From Aurelia coerulea (Eukaryota; Cnidaria; Scyphozoa; Semaeostomeae; Ulmaridae), in assembly GCA_039566865.1 (NCBI GenBank), contig CM076958.1, positions 1,426,001 through 1,490,000 on the forward strand: DNA of 64,000 nt. Direction: 5' to 3'. Within the stretch, counting starts at the first letter, position 1; every line of letters begins with the position of its first letter. This document shows, one piece after another, positions 33,570 to 46,200 of this stretch. The notes under the pieces were generated by a model. It was not told the DNA's origin and did no database searches. It worked only from the letters and a program-made list of their open reading frames with translations. The position numbers and the translations under genes are program-made.

Positions 33570-34264
33570 ACAGTTCCAGGTCCTTTGCAGCCATGCTTCA
33601 ATTTCAGATTGTCTGAAAATCAAATTTGGCCTAAATGAAAGTTATAGATCCATAGTGCAGAGTGTGAATTAACAAAAGTAAAAATTATCATGTTCTTCAC
33701 CTACTATAGTGTGGAGCCAGGACCGTCGAGAGGGGGGGTTGGAGGGGGTAAAAGGTCCGGGGCCCGGGCCTCGAAGGGGCCCGTAAAAACATCGTTCGAC
33801 AAAATTAGTTATTGCTGTAAAATCTCCTTACAGCAACTTTTATGGCAATCTAGCTACCTGCCTTAAAACATAGACATAAGAAAATAGTTTTCTTGTGTGG
33901 GTATGTTTTAAAATTTTTGTGTCCCTACCTTACGAGGTGACTTTGGCAAAGTCACCTCGTAAGAGCGAATCTTTTCATTGTTTACCGTAAATACCGCTTC
34001 CTTGATAACTTTTTCATGGAATATCTAAACAATTTTTTCTAAACTAGCTTTCTTAAAAAGGGCGTTTCCCTCATTCTCCGAGAGTCTGAAGGGCGTGGTC
34101 CCAGAAAATTTTCTTGGGGGCTTCGCCTTGAGTGAGGCCCGATCCTATAAGAATCGGTCCAGGGCCCGAGCTGGCTCTCGACGGCCCTGTGGAGCCCTCT
34201 CCTCCAAATAGGCCAAATTGGATTTTGAAATGCAAAGCATCCTGGGTTACAATGGCCCTTTAAA
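33570..34264. mobile_element. Y-family copy interrupted by a hAT-like element
   Basis: GGTCCTTTGCAGCCATGC and GCTTCAATTTCAGATTG on the left, and GGCCAAATTGGATTTTG with TGGGTTACAATGGCCC on the right, are the two ends of the Y family. The element at 33719-34188 sits between them with its own target duplication. Confidence 0.65.
33719..34188. mobile_element. hAT-like MITE (470 bp) nested in Y copy, 8-bp TSD
   Basis: The termini AGGACCGTCGAGAG and CTCTCGACGGCCCT are flanked by a perfect 8-bp duplication GTGGAGCC (33711-33718 and 34189-34196). The ends are rich in G/C runs. Inside is a perfect palindrome at 33929-33963 with arms CTTACGAGGTGACTTTG. No transposase. Confidence 0.88.
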
Positions 34265-34524
34265 GGGTGTTGTTGTTGTTGTCGATATCATTCATATCAA
34301 GTAAGTCAGATGTATAACTGTATCTAAACATATCTTATCCTTTCCAATAATTCAAGCTCATAAACTGGCCGCTAGAAAACGTTGCAAATTAAAAGCTCTT
34401 AGAAGGCTATCGGAAATTTGATCTCACGAATTGTCTGGTAAAGCGATCAATTCCATATTAAGGATGTTTTTATTCTGCGCCATACTTTTGAAAGAATCTG
34501 AAAAAGAAAGATTTATCCTGTCCC

Positions 34525-34790
34525 TTGCCTAGCCTTGTAGTTATGGCCTTGTAACCTTGTTATAGCCTGGAATAGCCTTGCTGTACCCTTGCAAATGGCG
34601 TGCTTGAAAAATGCTAATTAGCCTTGTAGAAGCCTTGTAGAAACCTTGTGTTAGACTGGTTGCAGCTTGGAAGCTTACTGATAGCCTTGTAATTTTCTTC
34701 CAAGGTTAGTACAAGGTCGTAACAAGGTCATAATCCCCTCTACAAGACTAAAACTTGGCCTGTACAAGGCCAAGTTTAGCCTTTTATTTT
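34525..34790. repeat. CCTTGTA-rich degenerate repeat
   Basis: The word AGCCTTGTA and variants recur about ten times, then appear inverted as TACAAGG toward the right end, which ends in AACTTGGCC / GGCCAAGTT. It is probably a decayed foldback element. Confidence 0.5.
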
Positions 34791-34989
34791 TGTACAGGCC
34801 TATTTATGCTACTTGCTTGTATATGCAGACGAACAATAGACTACCGACTACCTCGGTCCCCTGTTTGCTGTTCATTTATTGACTTGATCGGCTCTACTCT
34901 GCTTGTAGCGATTATCGTAATAAATCTACCGGGTTTCCCAGAACTGTTTTTACAGATTTGGTTGTGTCCTGCGATGAGAATTTAACTTT

Positions 34990-35400
34990 ATTCAGTTGGC
35001 CAATCAATTTCAAAATTTTCCTCATTATTTAACTTGAACACAGGTACTTCGTTTGTTGATGTTGATGCTTTGAGCATTGAAATATTAACGTTGAAAGTTC
35101 CAATTTGCTGTCGCCTCCAGACCATAGCTTTGGCATTTTGGCCTAAGCAAATTCTTGGAGCACAGCGAATAAATTTGAACAAACTTAGACCATGTTATTC
35201 TGTTTGATAGTCACTCATCTTGCCATTTTCTAATTTAACTTTAGTACAAATTTCGATGTGCTTCAGGGATTGGCTTACGCCATAAAGCCAAAGCTCTGAT
35301 TTGGACGTGGAGACAAAATTGAGCTTTCAATGTTAATATTTTTACTCTCAAAGCACCAATATGAACAAATGAGGTATCTATCAAGCTAGCTAATCAAGGA
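34990..35400. mobile_element. diverged W-family copy
   Basis: TTGTTGATGTTGATGCTTTG on the left and CAAAGCACCAATATGAACAA on the right are inverted. They correspond to the subterminal parts of the W element at 41534-42520. The CCGGGTG terminus is lost. Confidence 0.5.
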
Positions 35401-36462
35401 GCCTGCTAGATTGAATATGCAGTATTTAGGTCGAATCGATCACTACCACGAATGTAGTGAGTCACCTTGCAATTTTCTTCCGTGTGATGCAACCAACCGT
35501 GGGAAACTGTTGCTCTCTTGGCACACGAGTGATGTCGGTTAACTAACTTTATAAGATTTGAATTTAAATTCAATTACCTTACTGATGTCTCACGTCACGT
35601 CACTTCTACAGCCCTTTCTCTAACTCCCCATAAACCCCTCTCAACTGGTGATCTTACGTGATGAGTTACTTTTCAATGACACACGATTTCTTTCTTCCAT
35701 TTTGAAATGTCATTATTGAATAGCCTCTTTCTCACGTGAGTCACGTAAGTTTCTTATTTTCTCACGTATTCTTCATGTCCATGTCATTCAATGTCCTGAT
35801 TTTTGGTCGGCCTAAAACTTCTCCACATTGCTATTAAAGTGCTTTAGTTTTACATTAGGAAATCAGAGAGCTTACTAAAAGTTGCGTATTGTTAGTTGAA
35901 AAGGGGCTAAGATATTCGTCTAACACTGATCACAACAGAATATCTGCGCATTTTCCAACAACCTCAGAAAACTGTTACTGTACTCGCAAATTTGCAAATT
36001 TAAGACTGGTACACAATCTCTATTCTCGTTCCTTCCTTTTCGGATCTCATCTGACGATTTACTAATCATTGGTACCAGTGTCAGACGAAACATTATACAA
36101 AAATGCCACGAGAAGAGGCTCCCCAAAAGTTTCGAGAAGAATCCATTTCAATTTCAGAAAGCAAGCAAAACTATTTCAATTTTCAGAAGACTTGGGTCAA
36201 ATGTCGGTTTCCTCCACCCATCAGTTTACGACGAATTCAAACGTCTGTTGCTGGGTTCCAAGCTTAGATTTACCAATTGCTGTGTTAGATATTTGGATTC
36301 ACGCATTTCCTTTCGATGAAGCATGATCTACAAGTAAAAGTATCTTTCGCTTGCAGCACAAGTCAGTTAGCTACCCAAATTCCAATGCATGTAACGCGAT
36401 GTTGTTCCTTACAGCTATTTGCAACTTGGAAAATTGACCCTATAAATTGCTTTGCTTAGTCT

Positions 36463-36652
36463 GAAGGTGAAGGGAAGTTGCAGTTTTTAGCGCCAAGCGC
36501 TGGGCTCACAGAAGTAGCTAAGCGCTAATCGAGTCCGCGACCCCTCGTCATGACGCTTAAATGGTGGGGCTCTACCGGGTATCGAGCCATGTCCGCCTGA
36601 CTGTTCTGGCTGCAAAGTCAGAGGATTACACCACTGCACCATAACACCTTCA
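36463..36652 (-). mobile_element. tRNA-derived SINE, copy 2
   Basis: On the minus strand this matches the SINE at 6981-7168 through head and body, including TGGTGCAGTGGTGTAATCC and a mutated box B (GGCTCGATACCC). Point differences from copy 1 are scattered, so the copies are not recent. It is not a functional tRNA gene. Confidence 0.85.
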
Positions 36653-37747
36653 AGTCTTACCATGAGCAACTAATGCTTTTTACGAAATCTAAATCTGCCT
36701 TCGCTTGTTGCACTAAAAAACAAATTCGGAACGTCCTTCATTCAATGCTGGAGAGATATTCTAGCTGTACATCTGTGGATATACTTGGCTCGATGCTGAA
36801 TTAAGCTCATAAAATTTGACGTGTTTGCGTCTGAAATTTCATGGAAATCTTCCAAATTTTAAAGCTTTAGAAACGTGATGTGCATTTTGGGGTTTTTAAG
36901 TCCTACAAGCATGATATTTAAATGACAAAATGAATTGAAACATACGTAAGCAAAATAACTAACATTGGTAATCTAATACTTCAAGAATGGTATGGATGCT
37001 GTGTGTCATTAAAATGGATTATCTCCCACTTCTCCCAGTAGCAAATATGCGACAAAAACAGCATTGGGGAATCACATGTTTTTAAATCAATGAATCCATT
37101 TTGAAGTTATTTCTTTATGTTCTTTTTCGTCAGTTACCTATCACAGCCAGCTCACAAAATCTTTAATGGATCTGTAAACACTATTTTTTCAGGCACATGT
37201 CCATTGCTTTCTGCAGTTTGATGGGTGGCTTTATCCTTTATCCAAACCATCCAAAATAGTAAGCGTCAAAAATCCACTTACATCCAAGCAATCGTAAAAG
37301 ATATGAATGTGTGGTTTGTTCCTCTGTGAAGCACAAAGATTTAGCTCTTATGTTAAACTTCCCTAAATTCATACGCCCAGGTTTCGACTTGATATGAGTA
37401 AGGTACCCCATTGGCCAGGAAGAGTTGATCATTCGAATCTCGTTTTGTGCTTGGAAAGAAGGTCTTTCCAGGCAAATAAACCAAATGTATCAAATTACAA
37501 GGGGGAGGTATCCTAACCAACTGCATTGCAATCCATGATTTTTATCGATCTCGTCCCCAGAGTGAATTCATTGGATATTATCCCAAATTTTAAAGACTTG
37601 AGTACGAATTTGAATAAAGAACGCATTGCATTTTGGTAAAAAGTCCCTCGCCGCCATCTTCAACTGCAAGTATGAAAAGCTGAAACACTCTTCATTGTTG
37701 CAACATTCTCGTACGGGAGTATCTCTTTGCAAACATGTCTAATCATA

Positions 37748-38353
37748 CCGGGTGCGCCAAAATAAACTATGCACGTTTGGCAGGCCACAATGAATCATAC
37801 ACTTGACCGATTTTGAAGATTTATGACTTAATTGTTAGCAGAAAGCCTGAATTAGATACTGGGATTTTTTGCAAATTTTTTCATTTTCAGTTTTAGAGCT
37901 AGAAGCGAGTTCCTTAAAATTTTAGTTTTTGAAAAACACTAAAAACGATCAAAAAACATCGATCAATTTTTCCAAAGAATCGACATGAATGGACAAAGAG
38001 AGAACTTGTTCGTGGTAATTTGAGATTTAGAAATCGACCAATTGTAATCTGCTGTACGAAAGTTCGTACTAAGCCCCCAAATCCCCCTGAAAACGTTTTC
38101 TCTTTGTTCATTCATGCTGAATCTTTTAAAATTTGATCAACGTTTTGTGATCGTTTTCAATGTCTTGGAAAACGAGCATTTTAAGAAACTCGCTTCTAGA
38201 GCTCTAAAAATTGAAAACGGAAAAATTTGCAAAAAGTCCTAGAATCTAATTCAGGCTTTCTACTAACGATTAAGCCATAAATCTTCAAAATCAGTCCAGT
38301 GTACGACTTGTTATGGCCTGCCAAACGTGCATAGTTTATTTTGGCGCACCCGG
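37748..38353. mobile_element. Z-family TIR element Z2 (606 bp), TA target
   Basis: Same termini and interior as Z1 (CCGGGTGCGCCAAAATAAAC), flanked by TA at 37746-37747 and 38354-38355. The interior includes AGAGCTAGAAGCGAG and its inverted partner, so most of the element is an imperfect palindrome. Confidence 0.85.
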
Positions 38354-38821
38354 TATCAGAAACTGTTGACCACATCTCAAAGAATGACCTCTTACATCAA
38401 ACAAACAAACAAATCTCTAATAAGATAAAATAAACCAAATTTTGCAATTAAACATCAATTTTTCCATTGAAAGTAGAATTACATTTAAGGCAACGATAAA
38501 TTCGTTATTTTGACAGGATTATGTCAAATGTAAACTTCAATTTTCTTAAATCCTTGAAACGATTTGATAAATGTTTAACTAAAATGAAACTTTAATCACT
38601 AAGTTCAATTAGTGTTTACAATAACCTAGTGTTGTATTATCGTTTGGGGATAGGTTTTTGGACTCACTTATTGTTCACATATTTCAATAACAGAGTAAAT
38701 AGAGCTTATGGTCCGTGAGACACCAGAAGGTTATCTTTGATTTACAATTGGCCCTACTGCAACTCAGGTACTCTGAGTAAAGCAACGAGTGTTGCTTCGT
38801 TGGAACCGTATAGTTTAATGG

Positions 38822-40030
38822 AACAAGGGCAGATTTTGTAATCATCATCATCATAATTGCTATTATGCACTACATAAAATTATGTATGGCAGCTATCGAT
38901 ATATATATTTATTTAAACTAATTTTTAAAGAAAACTAAACTCTATAATCAACCAAATTAAATGTAACAGGAACAAAATATGTGAATAAATTCAAAACGTT
39001 AAGTAAAGGGTGTGTGTATATCCAGGCACAAATCCATCCATATGGTGTTATCTGGCCAGAGTTTCCCTAATATGGTTGGCTTGAACGAGGTACGATGCTA
39101 GAGCGGCTATTGTTTCATTATCGTTAGAGCTCATTATCTCCTGGAATTGCAAGTTCGTCGTAAGGGGCTCAACCGAGATATGTGAAAAAAGGTCCGACCT
39201 AGGGGTGCTATAGGCGGGACATACAAGGAGAAAATGTACCTCATCTTCAACGAGACCAAGGGAGCAGTTTTTACAGATACGGTCATTGACATCTAATCCT
39301 TTGTGTCTTCCAGTCTCAATCAACAATGTATGGTCACTACATCTAAATTTGCACAAGGTTTTACGGTATTTAAAGTTCATACTGACTGACAAGTATTTTT
39401 CTAGCTTTAGTTGAGACTTGAAAGTTTTGTATGTGCGCAACTTGCTATGTCGTAACGAGCCTTGATGTGCCGAGGTTAGTTCTGACTTCAAGAAGTTATG
39501 AAAAGTTGTGAAAATTTTATCCTTAACTAGTCTATTAACCTGGTTAGGACTGAGAGATGAAGGGTTGTGCCAAAGGGTAGAAAGTCCGATAACTTCTAGT
39601 GCCCATTTAACTGAATTAGACCAGTTATTTAAATTACTTGGGAGGGACCTTGAATCAATGAATGCTTTTTTCACGAGGGAATCGTCGTTTAAGTGGGAGA
39701 TTCTATGCCAGAATTTAATGATACGAATGATAGCGAACAGGGCAGTGGGCATAATTGTAATACAATAGCAACAGTTGCGTTTGATTGACACCTCAATTCA
39801 AAACGATTAGCGACTGCAGACAAAGGAAGTTCTCTCAACCAGTAATTCAAAATAAAGAAAGCCGCAAAAGTTTCCCCGAAACTAGTAGGGCAAACTCTCG
39901 CCTTGTGCAAGCGAAAGGCGGTTTTTAAGAGAAGTTACGTGCTTGTAACGAAAGTAGAAGGGTAAATGTAAAGTTCTGTTTGGCGGATTTTGTTTATTTG
40001 ATTCAGGAGCTGTTTTGTAATCGTTTCATG
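38822..40030. mobile_element. P-family copy P4, interrupted by a retrotransposon and truncated
   Basis: The left end AACAAGGGCAGATTTTG is at 38822-38842. The element resumes at 39755 with TTGTAATACAATAGCAACAG and runs through AAAGCCGCAAAAGTTTCCC and TTGTGCAAGCG. It then fades near 40030 without a right terminus. The retrotransposon at 38843-39754 accounts for the gap. Confidence 0.7.
38843..39754 (-). mobile_element. 5'-truncated non-LTR retrotransposon with C-terminal polymerase-protein frame
   Basis: A minus-strand frame at 39048-39752 encodes about 234 residues typical of the region after a LINE reverse transcriptase. It includes FKYRKTLCKFRCSDHTLLIE and a Cys/His knuckle with CKNC and HFLLVC. 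About 200 bases of 3' UTR and a short ATG-repeat tail follow toward 38843. TTGTAAT at 38836-38842 and 39755-39761 is a 7-bp target duplication. There is no reverse transcriptase core, so the copy is dead. A broken relative lies at 13340-13915. Confidence 0.82.
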
Positions 40031-41533
40031 TAAGCCCTAAATACGCTAGAATTACAGTGGCTTCTGCTCGGCTTCTACTCGGCTTTCTGACTCACCCAGT
40101 AGCACAGACCAAGGACGCTGCGCTGGCTCTTTAAAGATTCAAAGCATAAGGGAGAGCTCGTGACCTTTATAAGAATACTGAACATCGTTATTATGCTTTC
40201 ATGATAACCACATCAATACTGATCTTCTGATGTCCAGCCTTTCGATCACAATGTATCGTTTGGAAACTTTGACTGAAGATAAGAATAAATCCATGTCATA
40301 TTTGCAATTTTTTATTTAACTTTAATCCTATTTTATAGTTGATTTTATGTTTGAATTTAGTTTCTTGTTAATCTATAAACCACCGCTTTACAAAATTCTC
40401 ATGCTTTAATCCAAAGCTTGTTTAAGCTACCCGTAGGCCTAACTTTCAAATTGAGGCCAAGACAAAAGGCACGGTTATCATTGAAGAATTTCAGCACTTT
40501 ATACTTCATAGAACATTGACTGTTTGCTCTTTTTAAGAGCATTTACTCCAGAAACCGAGAGGAACAAGAACGTTTGACTATAGGGTATGGTGAAGACGAT
40601 AATCACATGAAATTCTTTGCTACCCTGGAGAACGTGATTTTGAATGCCGCCTCCGTATGATACATGCTGATTTAGTTCTGAAGTGGAACGCAAAACATTT
40701 AGTTGTGATCAGAACAGGAGCGGCGTTTCGTTTAGAGAGAGGGAGAAAAGTGTTGCGGATTTGGTGCGTATTAAAGTGCAACTGTTGGGTACTCGAGGAA
40801 TTGGAGCAAACTGAACAATTTTCGAGACATCAAGAGCAAATCAATTTGCTATTATGGATGATATTGACGGTAAAATGTTGCCTGAAATTGACTTTTATGT
40901 GACTAAATTTGATGAAGATTTTCGCTTTTTAAATTGACTCTAAATGGATTTACGTTTACACTAGCTCGTTGCGTAAATGGAGATTTCCGAGATTTCTCTG
41001 CTTTTGCCATAGAGTTACAAGGTAGATTTCACCGGGGGGGGGGGGCAATTTCCATAGGTAGAGCAACGGATACGTGGCGCTCACAAGGATGGGTTTTGAA
41101 CCTCGTAACCAGCCCCTAGAAGTGAGTAGCTTTTTGTTCGTCTTAGTGCTGATAGTCGGTTTGTGGTAAGTGCATCTTGCATCAATATACTTTTATATTG
41201 AAAATGAATTTGATTTCTGGGAAGTTCAACAGGCTTTTCCCGCTGAAAGTGGGTATGAAAGAAATGTGTATGAAAATCGACCAAAAATCCTTAAATATGG
41301 TTGTTCCCTTAAAAAGTTGGGTGGCACCACCCGGTCATCCCAAGACTCGAGTCACCCCTCCGGGATTCCTCTCAGTAAAGAGTCAACATTTGTTGATGCA
41401 ATAATAGAAAGAAATTTTGAAGGAGATGAAAGGATTTCTCTAGATAGTTATGTCCACAGATTTGCAATTTTCGAAGATTTTCATGTCAAAATTGCTTCGA
41501 AATTTCTTCAAGCATGAATTTAAATCTTGCCTA
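40031..41533. other. non-genic interval upstream of W1
   Basis: Short frames (40657-40902, 41170-41517) show no domain or splice context. A run of 13 G at 41036-41048 could be the end of another G-tract element, but no partner C-run was found. If the first kinase exon is at 30775, this is intron. Confidence 0.35.
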
Positions 41534-42520
41534 CCGGGTGTCCCAAAAAAAAACGCAACGGATTTGATTGGGACTAGCGACAAGAATTTAGGTCCAATCA
41601 ATCCAAAATAATTTTTGATATAATCCTCGATAGCTAACTTGAAGATAGATACCTTGTTTGTTGATATTGGTGCATGGAGAGTTGGAATATCAATCTTGAA
41701 AGTCCAAATTTGCTTCCATCTCCAAACCAGAGGTTTCAGGTTTTGGCCTAACTGAAAACGTCTCGAGGAATCGCCTCAGTCATTGCATAGTGTAGTATTG
41801 TGAGCATGCTAAGGCACACATGTTTAGGCACACATTTCAATTGAAATTTGAAAGCTAAAAATTGACAAACATAACAATGTCGAAGGGAAAATTCACAAAG
41901 GAAGATATTTGTTCAATCATAGTGCACCTGCAAAAGAGCCATGCACGAATGAGCAATTTTAAGGATCATATCCATGGATAATTTTCCCTTGGGTATATTT
42001 GATTTCTTGTTTCGTAATAATTCGAAGAAAGATTAAACAAAATGCATTTCATTAAAGTCATGAAGATTGCAAGAACTAATTCATTTTTCACACCCAAGCA
42101 AACTATTTCGCGTATTACTTTCTTTTATGAGACAGATGCAATGTTAACTTTTCGAAACTTTTGAAGCATAAAAAAAGATGTCTTTTCAGGACAAAATTGA
42201 TGAATTTGATTGAATTTCTATTCAAATATTTTCCTCAGCATGAGGCTTTATTCTCTTATTACACGATAATTCAGGAGATTCCCCAGAATAGCGCGTTTGC
42301 AGTTTAGGCCAAAACCCAAAAGCTCTGGTTTGGAGGTTCAGGCAAATTTCAACTTTGAAGATTAATATTCCCACTCTCCATGCACCAATATCAACAAACA
42401 AGGTATCTATCTTCAAGTTAGCTATCGAGGATTATATAAAGAATCATTATTGATTGATTGGACTGAAATTCTTGTCGCTAGTCCCGATCAAATCCGTTGC
42501 GTTTTTTTTGGGACACCCGG
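41534..42520. mobile_element. W-family long-TIR element W1 (987 bp), TA target
   Basis: The termini CCGGGTGTCCCAAAAAAAA are flanked by TA (41532-41533, 42521-42522). The inverted arms are about 240 bp and very similar, including ACGCAACGGATTTGAT and CTTGTTTGTTGATATTGGTG. No transposase. Fragments of the family lie at 34990-35400, 61336-61830 and 63840-63966. Confidence 0.88.
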
Positions 42521-43094
42521 TACGTAATCAAATTTTGATGAATTTTGAAACTGGAGTGTTTTTTTGAAACTGGAGTGTTTTTTTGGGACACCCAGAATTT
42601 TCAGTCCATTTTGCCCTTGTATAGGCTAACTTTGACAGATTCATGATCCTTCTGATACAGGAAAAGTTGAGTATTAGAAATTGACAAAATCGACTGAAAT
42701 GGGCAGATCATTCTAACGTATCCCGATGCTGTTGGCACCCCACCTGTTGGGCTCTATATCATATATTCGTTGTGTTGTTAGTTTTTTTCTTCTGTTTTTG
42801 CAGACTCCTAAAAAGTAGCAGGTTTTGGCAAACATGGTTTTATGCCGCGTAAACCAATTTTGGAAAGAGGGCCAGTTCCTGGACGTAATCGGGTTTTCAG
42901 CAGTGTTCAAACAACCAGGAAAGTGCAACGAAATTGTCATGTCTTTTCTCTGTACTAATAGACCAAAGGCTGGAGGGGGAGCATTCACCAAGAGAGGCTA
43001 TTCGTGGCACATTTTTCTAGGCCACTTCATCAAAAGCGCATTTTACTTTTCAATCTTGATAACATTTTGATAAATCCTTCGTTTTTATCATCAG

Positions 43095-43218
43095 GTGTTG
43101 ATTTAGAGCCGTTGGAAGAAGGCGATGCTTTGCTGTTGCCAAAACCAGAAGAAGATGTTTCGATCAAAACGGATGCAAAGTTGGAACAACATTATCATGT
43201 TCTTGAAGAACTTGGCAA
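43095..43218 (+). CDS. MLCK exon: acidic linker and start of the kinase
   Basis: The acceptor is ATCAG at 43090-43094 and the donor is AA|GTATGT at 43219. It encodes VDLEPLEEGDALLLPKPEED and onward to YHVLEELGK. It needs one base from the previous exon and gives two to the next, which restores GKGKFG. Confidence 0.88.
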
Positions 43219-46200
43219 GTATGTGGAAAATTTATTCGCATCATATCAAGTACTTAGATGAATAACAGCTTTTCTTTTCCTTTAGGGAGCAGTCATTTTT
43301 AATCCTGGGTACCAGTGCGGAGGATAATTTCACAAATCACAATTTTTTTTTATCAATCTAAAACTTAAAAACAACAAGTTAATGCAAGTTACAGTGGCAT
43401 TTGCAGCGAGGAAAGACGCATGGTCACCGGGTCCTCACTACAAATGCCACTTACAATTTTCTAAGTAATATCAACAATAGCAAAAAATTTGATACCCCAT
43501 TTGAAATATAGAAACGTTTCAGTACCCCATCATCTTTCGGCAAAATGGTTTGATACCCCATCCAGACCTCGTTGAGTATAAGAAGTATTTATGAACACAT
43601 ACCAAGTTGTCTAAGGCGAATTTCCTACGGTCGAGTGATTCATCATCTCCAAATGTCTGTTAATATTTTTTGTAAATGATGATTGATGACTTCATATAAA
43701 ATATTTCAAGAAAAATCGTTTCGTACCCCTTAAAAATATATCCTGATATTTTCGTACCCCCACAAAATAATGAAAAAAAGTTTCATACCCCTGCCAAAAA
43801 TCCTCCGCCCTGGTACCCAGGTTTAAAAAATGATCGCTCCCTTATAAAGGCTTTTTACATTCATAGTGTAAGATTTGTAATGCAAATAGAAAAAGGATAA
43901 ATTTTTGAATCCATATTTAAATATATTTGGGTCATTGGCAAAAGAGATCAAAATGGATTACTTTATGACAGGTTTTGATAATCGAATTTTGGTGATTTTT
44001 AAACGGGAACACTTTTTTGGAACGCCTGGTAGAATTCACTGCTTCTTCAATTCTATTGGCTCGAACGTGGGAGTATTTTCAGGTCACCCAGGCAAGCAGG
44101 AATTTTGAAAATTGCTTGGTTTTGTGGCAGTCCAACCGAGGTAGCAGTTGTTGCCGAAATCTAAAACAGTCTTACTTCAAAACTTGCTTTAGTTATCATG
44201 CTGATTCTGCTTGCTTACCAGTGAGCTTTCTCTGTCACATAGAATTTCGAATTATTGGTAAGAGATTGCTTGGCTACATAAATACCTGACCGTAGAGTGT
44301 GTACTGTGAATCAGAAGAAAGCATCGAAGTGTGAAACATCAGCAAAATTCGGCGTTCCTGCTGATCACTAAAATTCCCATTGTACAGTTTTATCAAAGAC
44401 TGAATTATTTTTAGCAGCAACACCAATTATGCTCCTTCTGGTGAAGGATTTTAAAGACTGATTTGAAATCTTAACTTGAAAACTCTTATTTTGAAGTTTA
44501 CGACATGTTCGATGTGAAGTGCAACTTTGTGATGAGTCTTAAGGCCAAGTACCCTGGGTACGAGAGCCTAATTTTTGAAATTATGAAGTAACGCATTGAA
44601 AAACCTCATATTGAGCTATGCTCTTCAAGTAACATCGTTAAGAGCCGTATCTTGAGATTTTTCATTACCCTTTAAGCAAGCAATAACAGTCTGCGTTTCT
44701 TTCTGACATTTATGAACAAACCGAGGGAGCGTAAGATACAAAGAATTATGGAATTATGAAGTAACGCATTGAAAAACCTCATTTTGAGCTATACTCTTCA
44801 AGTAACATGGTTAAGAGCCGTATCTTGAGATTTTTCATTACCCTTTAAGCAAGCAATAATAGTCTGCGTTTCTTTCTGACATTTATGAACAAACCGAGGG
44901 AGCGTAAGATACAATGAAGAGAATAATCTGGTAATCAACGGTGCCTTTTGCAGTATGCTTCAAAACCAGGCAGCTCTAAAAAGAACTAAATTTACTAATT
45001 TTAAAAACAATCACAAAATCAGCTATGCCTGGAAAAATAATTTTGTCTTTAATCTACTTGTCAAAAAAATAGATTTGAAGATCGGCGTTGTGATAAAATT
45101 TTGGTGATTTTTCAAACTGGAGTACTTTGTTGGGGACACAGCATAGGTTCCAAATCTTTAAAAAGGCTGGTGTAAAATTGAGTGACCTATTTCTTTGAAC
45201 TGAATGACTTCAAAGAAACTTTAGCTAATTCTCTATAATTCTACCGTTGGAAGTTTTTTAAATCTTCGATCTTTTCAGAATTAGAGTGTTTTTCTTCTTT
45301 TCAAGAATTCAAGACAAATTTTCAAAAAAACTTATAACCATCGTAATTTCTAATCTGTTTTGACGTAACATGAAATAATTTCGAAGAAAACCATAGTTTA
45401 TGGATTCCTACAATATGGTATAAAGCAAAAGTCTGTCACTCATCTGGTTTATGATTTAGAAATTTGATGACGTCACATCCTCAAATAGGTTTAAATGTAA
45501 GATATACCGTAATTTCCAAAAATATTCAAAATTTCTGAAAAGTCTAACGGTAGAATTGTAGATAAGTCTCTTTTAAACCATTCAATCAGAAGAAATAGGT
45601 CATTGAATTTTACACCCACCTTTTTACGGCGAGTTAAAGATTTGGAACATATGCTTGGGGACACCCGGTATAGAATTTGAGTAATTTTTTTTCTAAAAAT
45701 TGTTTGTTGACTCACCCGGTACGGTAGTCATGTTATTTTAGTAGTAAGTGGAAAGCTTGCGTGCTACCTGTTACCATGCATGCATGTTACCAGACTCATG
45801 TTGTTACCAGGTATGTTACCTGTTACCACGCAGTTACCATGTATCTACTTGCCAATGCGGATAAAAATTTTAACCAGTGCTGAAATTTTATCGGGAGATA
45901 CCTTTTTTAAGGATTTCTTTGCTAATCGTTGCTTTTATGATTTCTTTCTCTTAGAGGCAAGTTTGGTGTCGTGAACAAATGCCAAGATAAAGTAACAGGA
46001 AATATGTACGCTGCAAAATATGTCAAGAAAACAAAACAATCAAAGAAGGATGTTTCACAAGAAATCGCCATGATGGCAAAGCTTCATCACAAGGGCCTAG
46101 CTCGATTACTCAACGCTTACGAAACACCACAGTTCATGATCCTTGTTATGGAGCTGATAACTGGAGGAGAGTTATTTGAGAAAGTTGTGGAGGAAGATAA

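Noticed and set aside
41170..41517. 115-codon plus-strand frame (FPAESGYERNVYENRP) as an upstream kinase exon
   Set aside because: No splice site fits exon 43095, and no Ig, Fn3 or other domain is visible.
42825..43070. Frame running toward exon 43095 as an N-terminal extension of MLCK
   Set aside because: It is a different frame from the exon, and the acceptor at 43093 cleanly explains the exon start.
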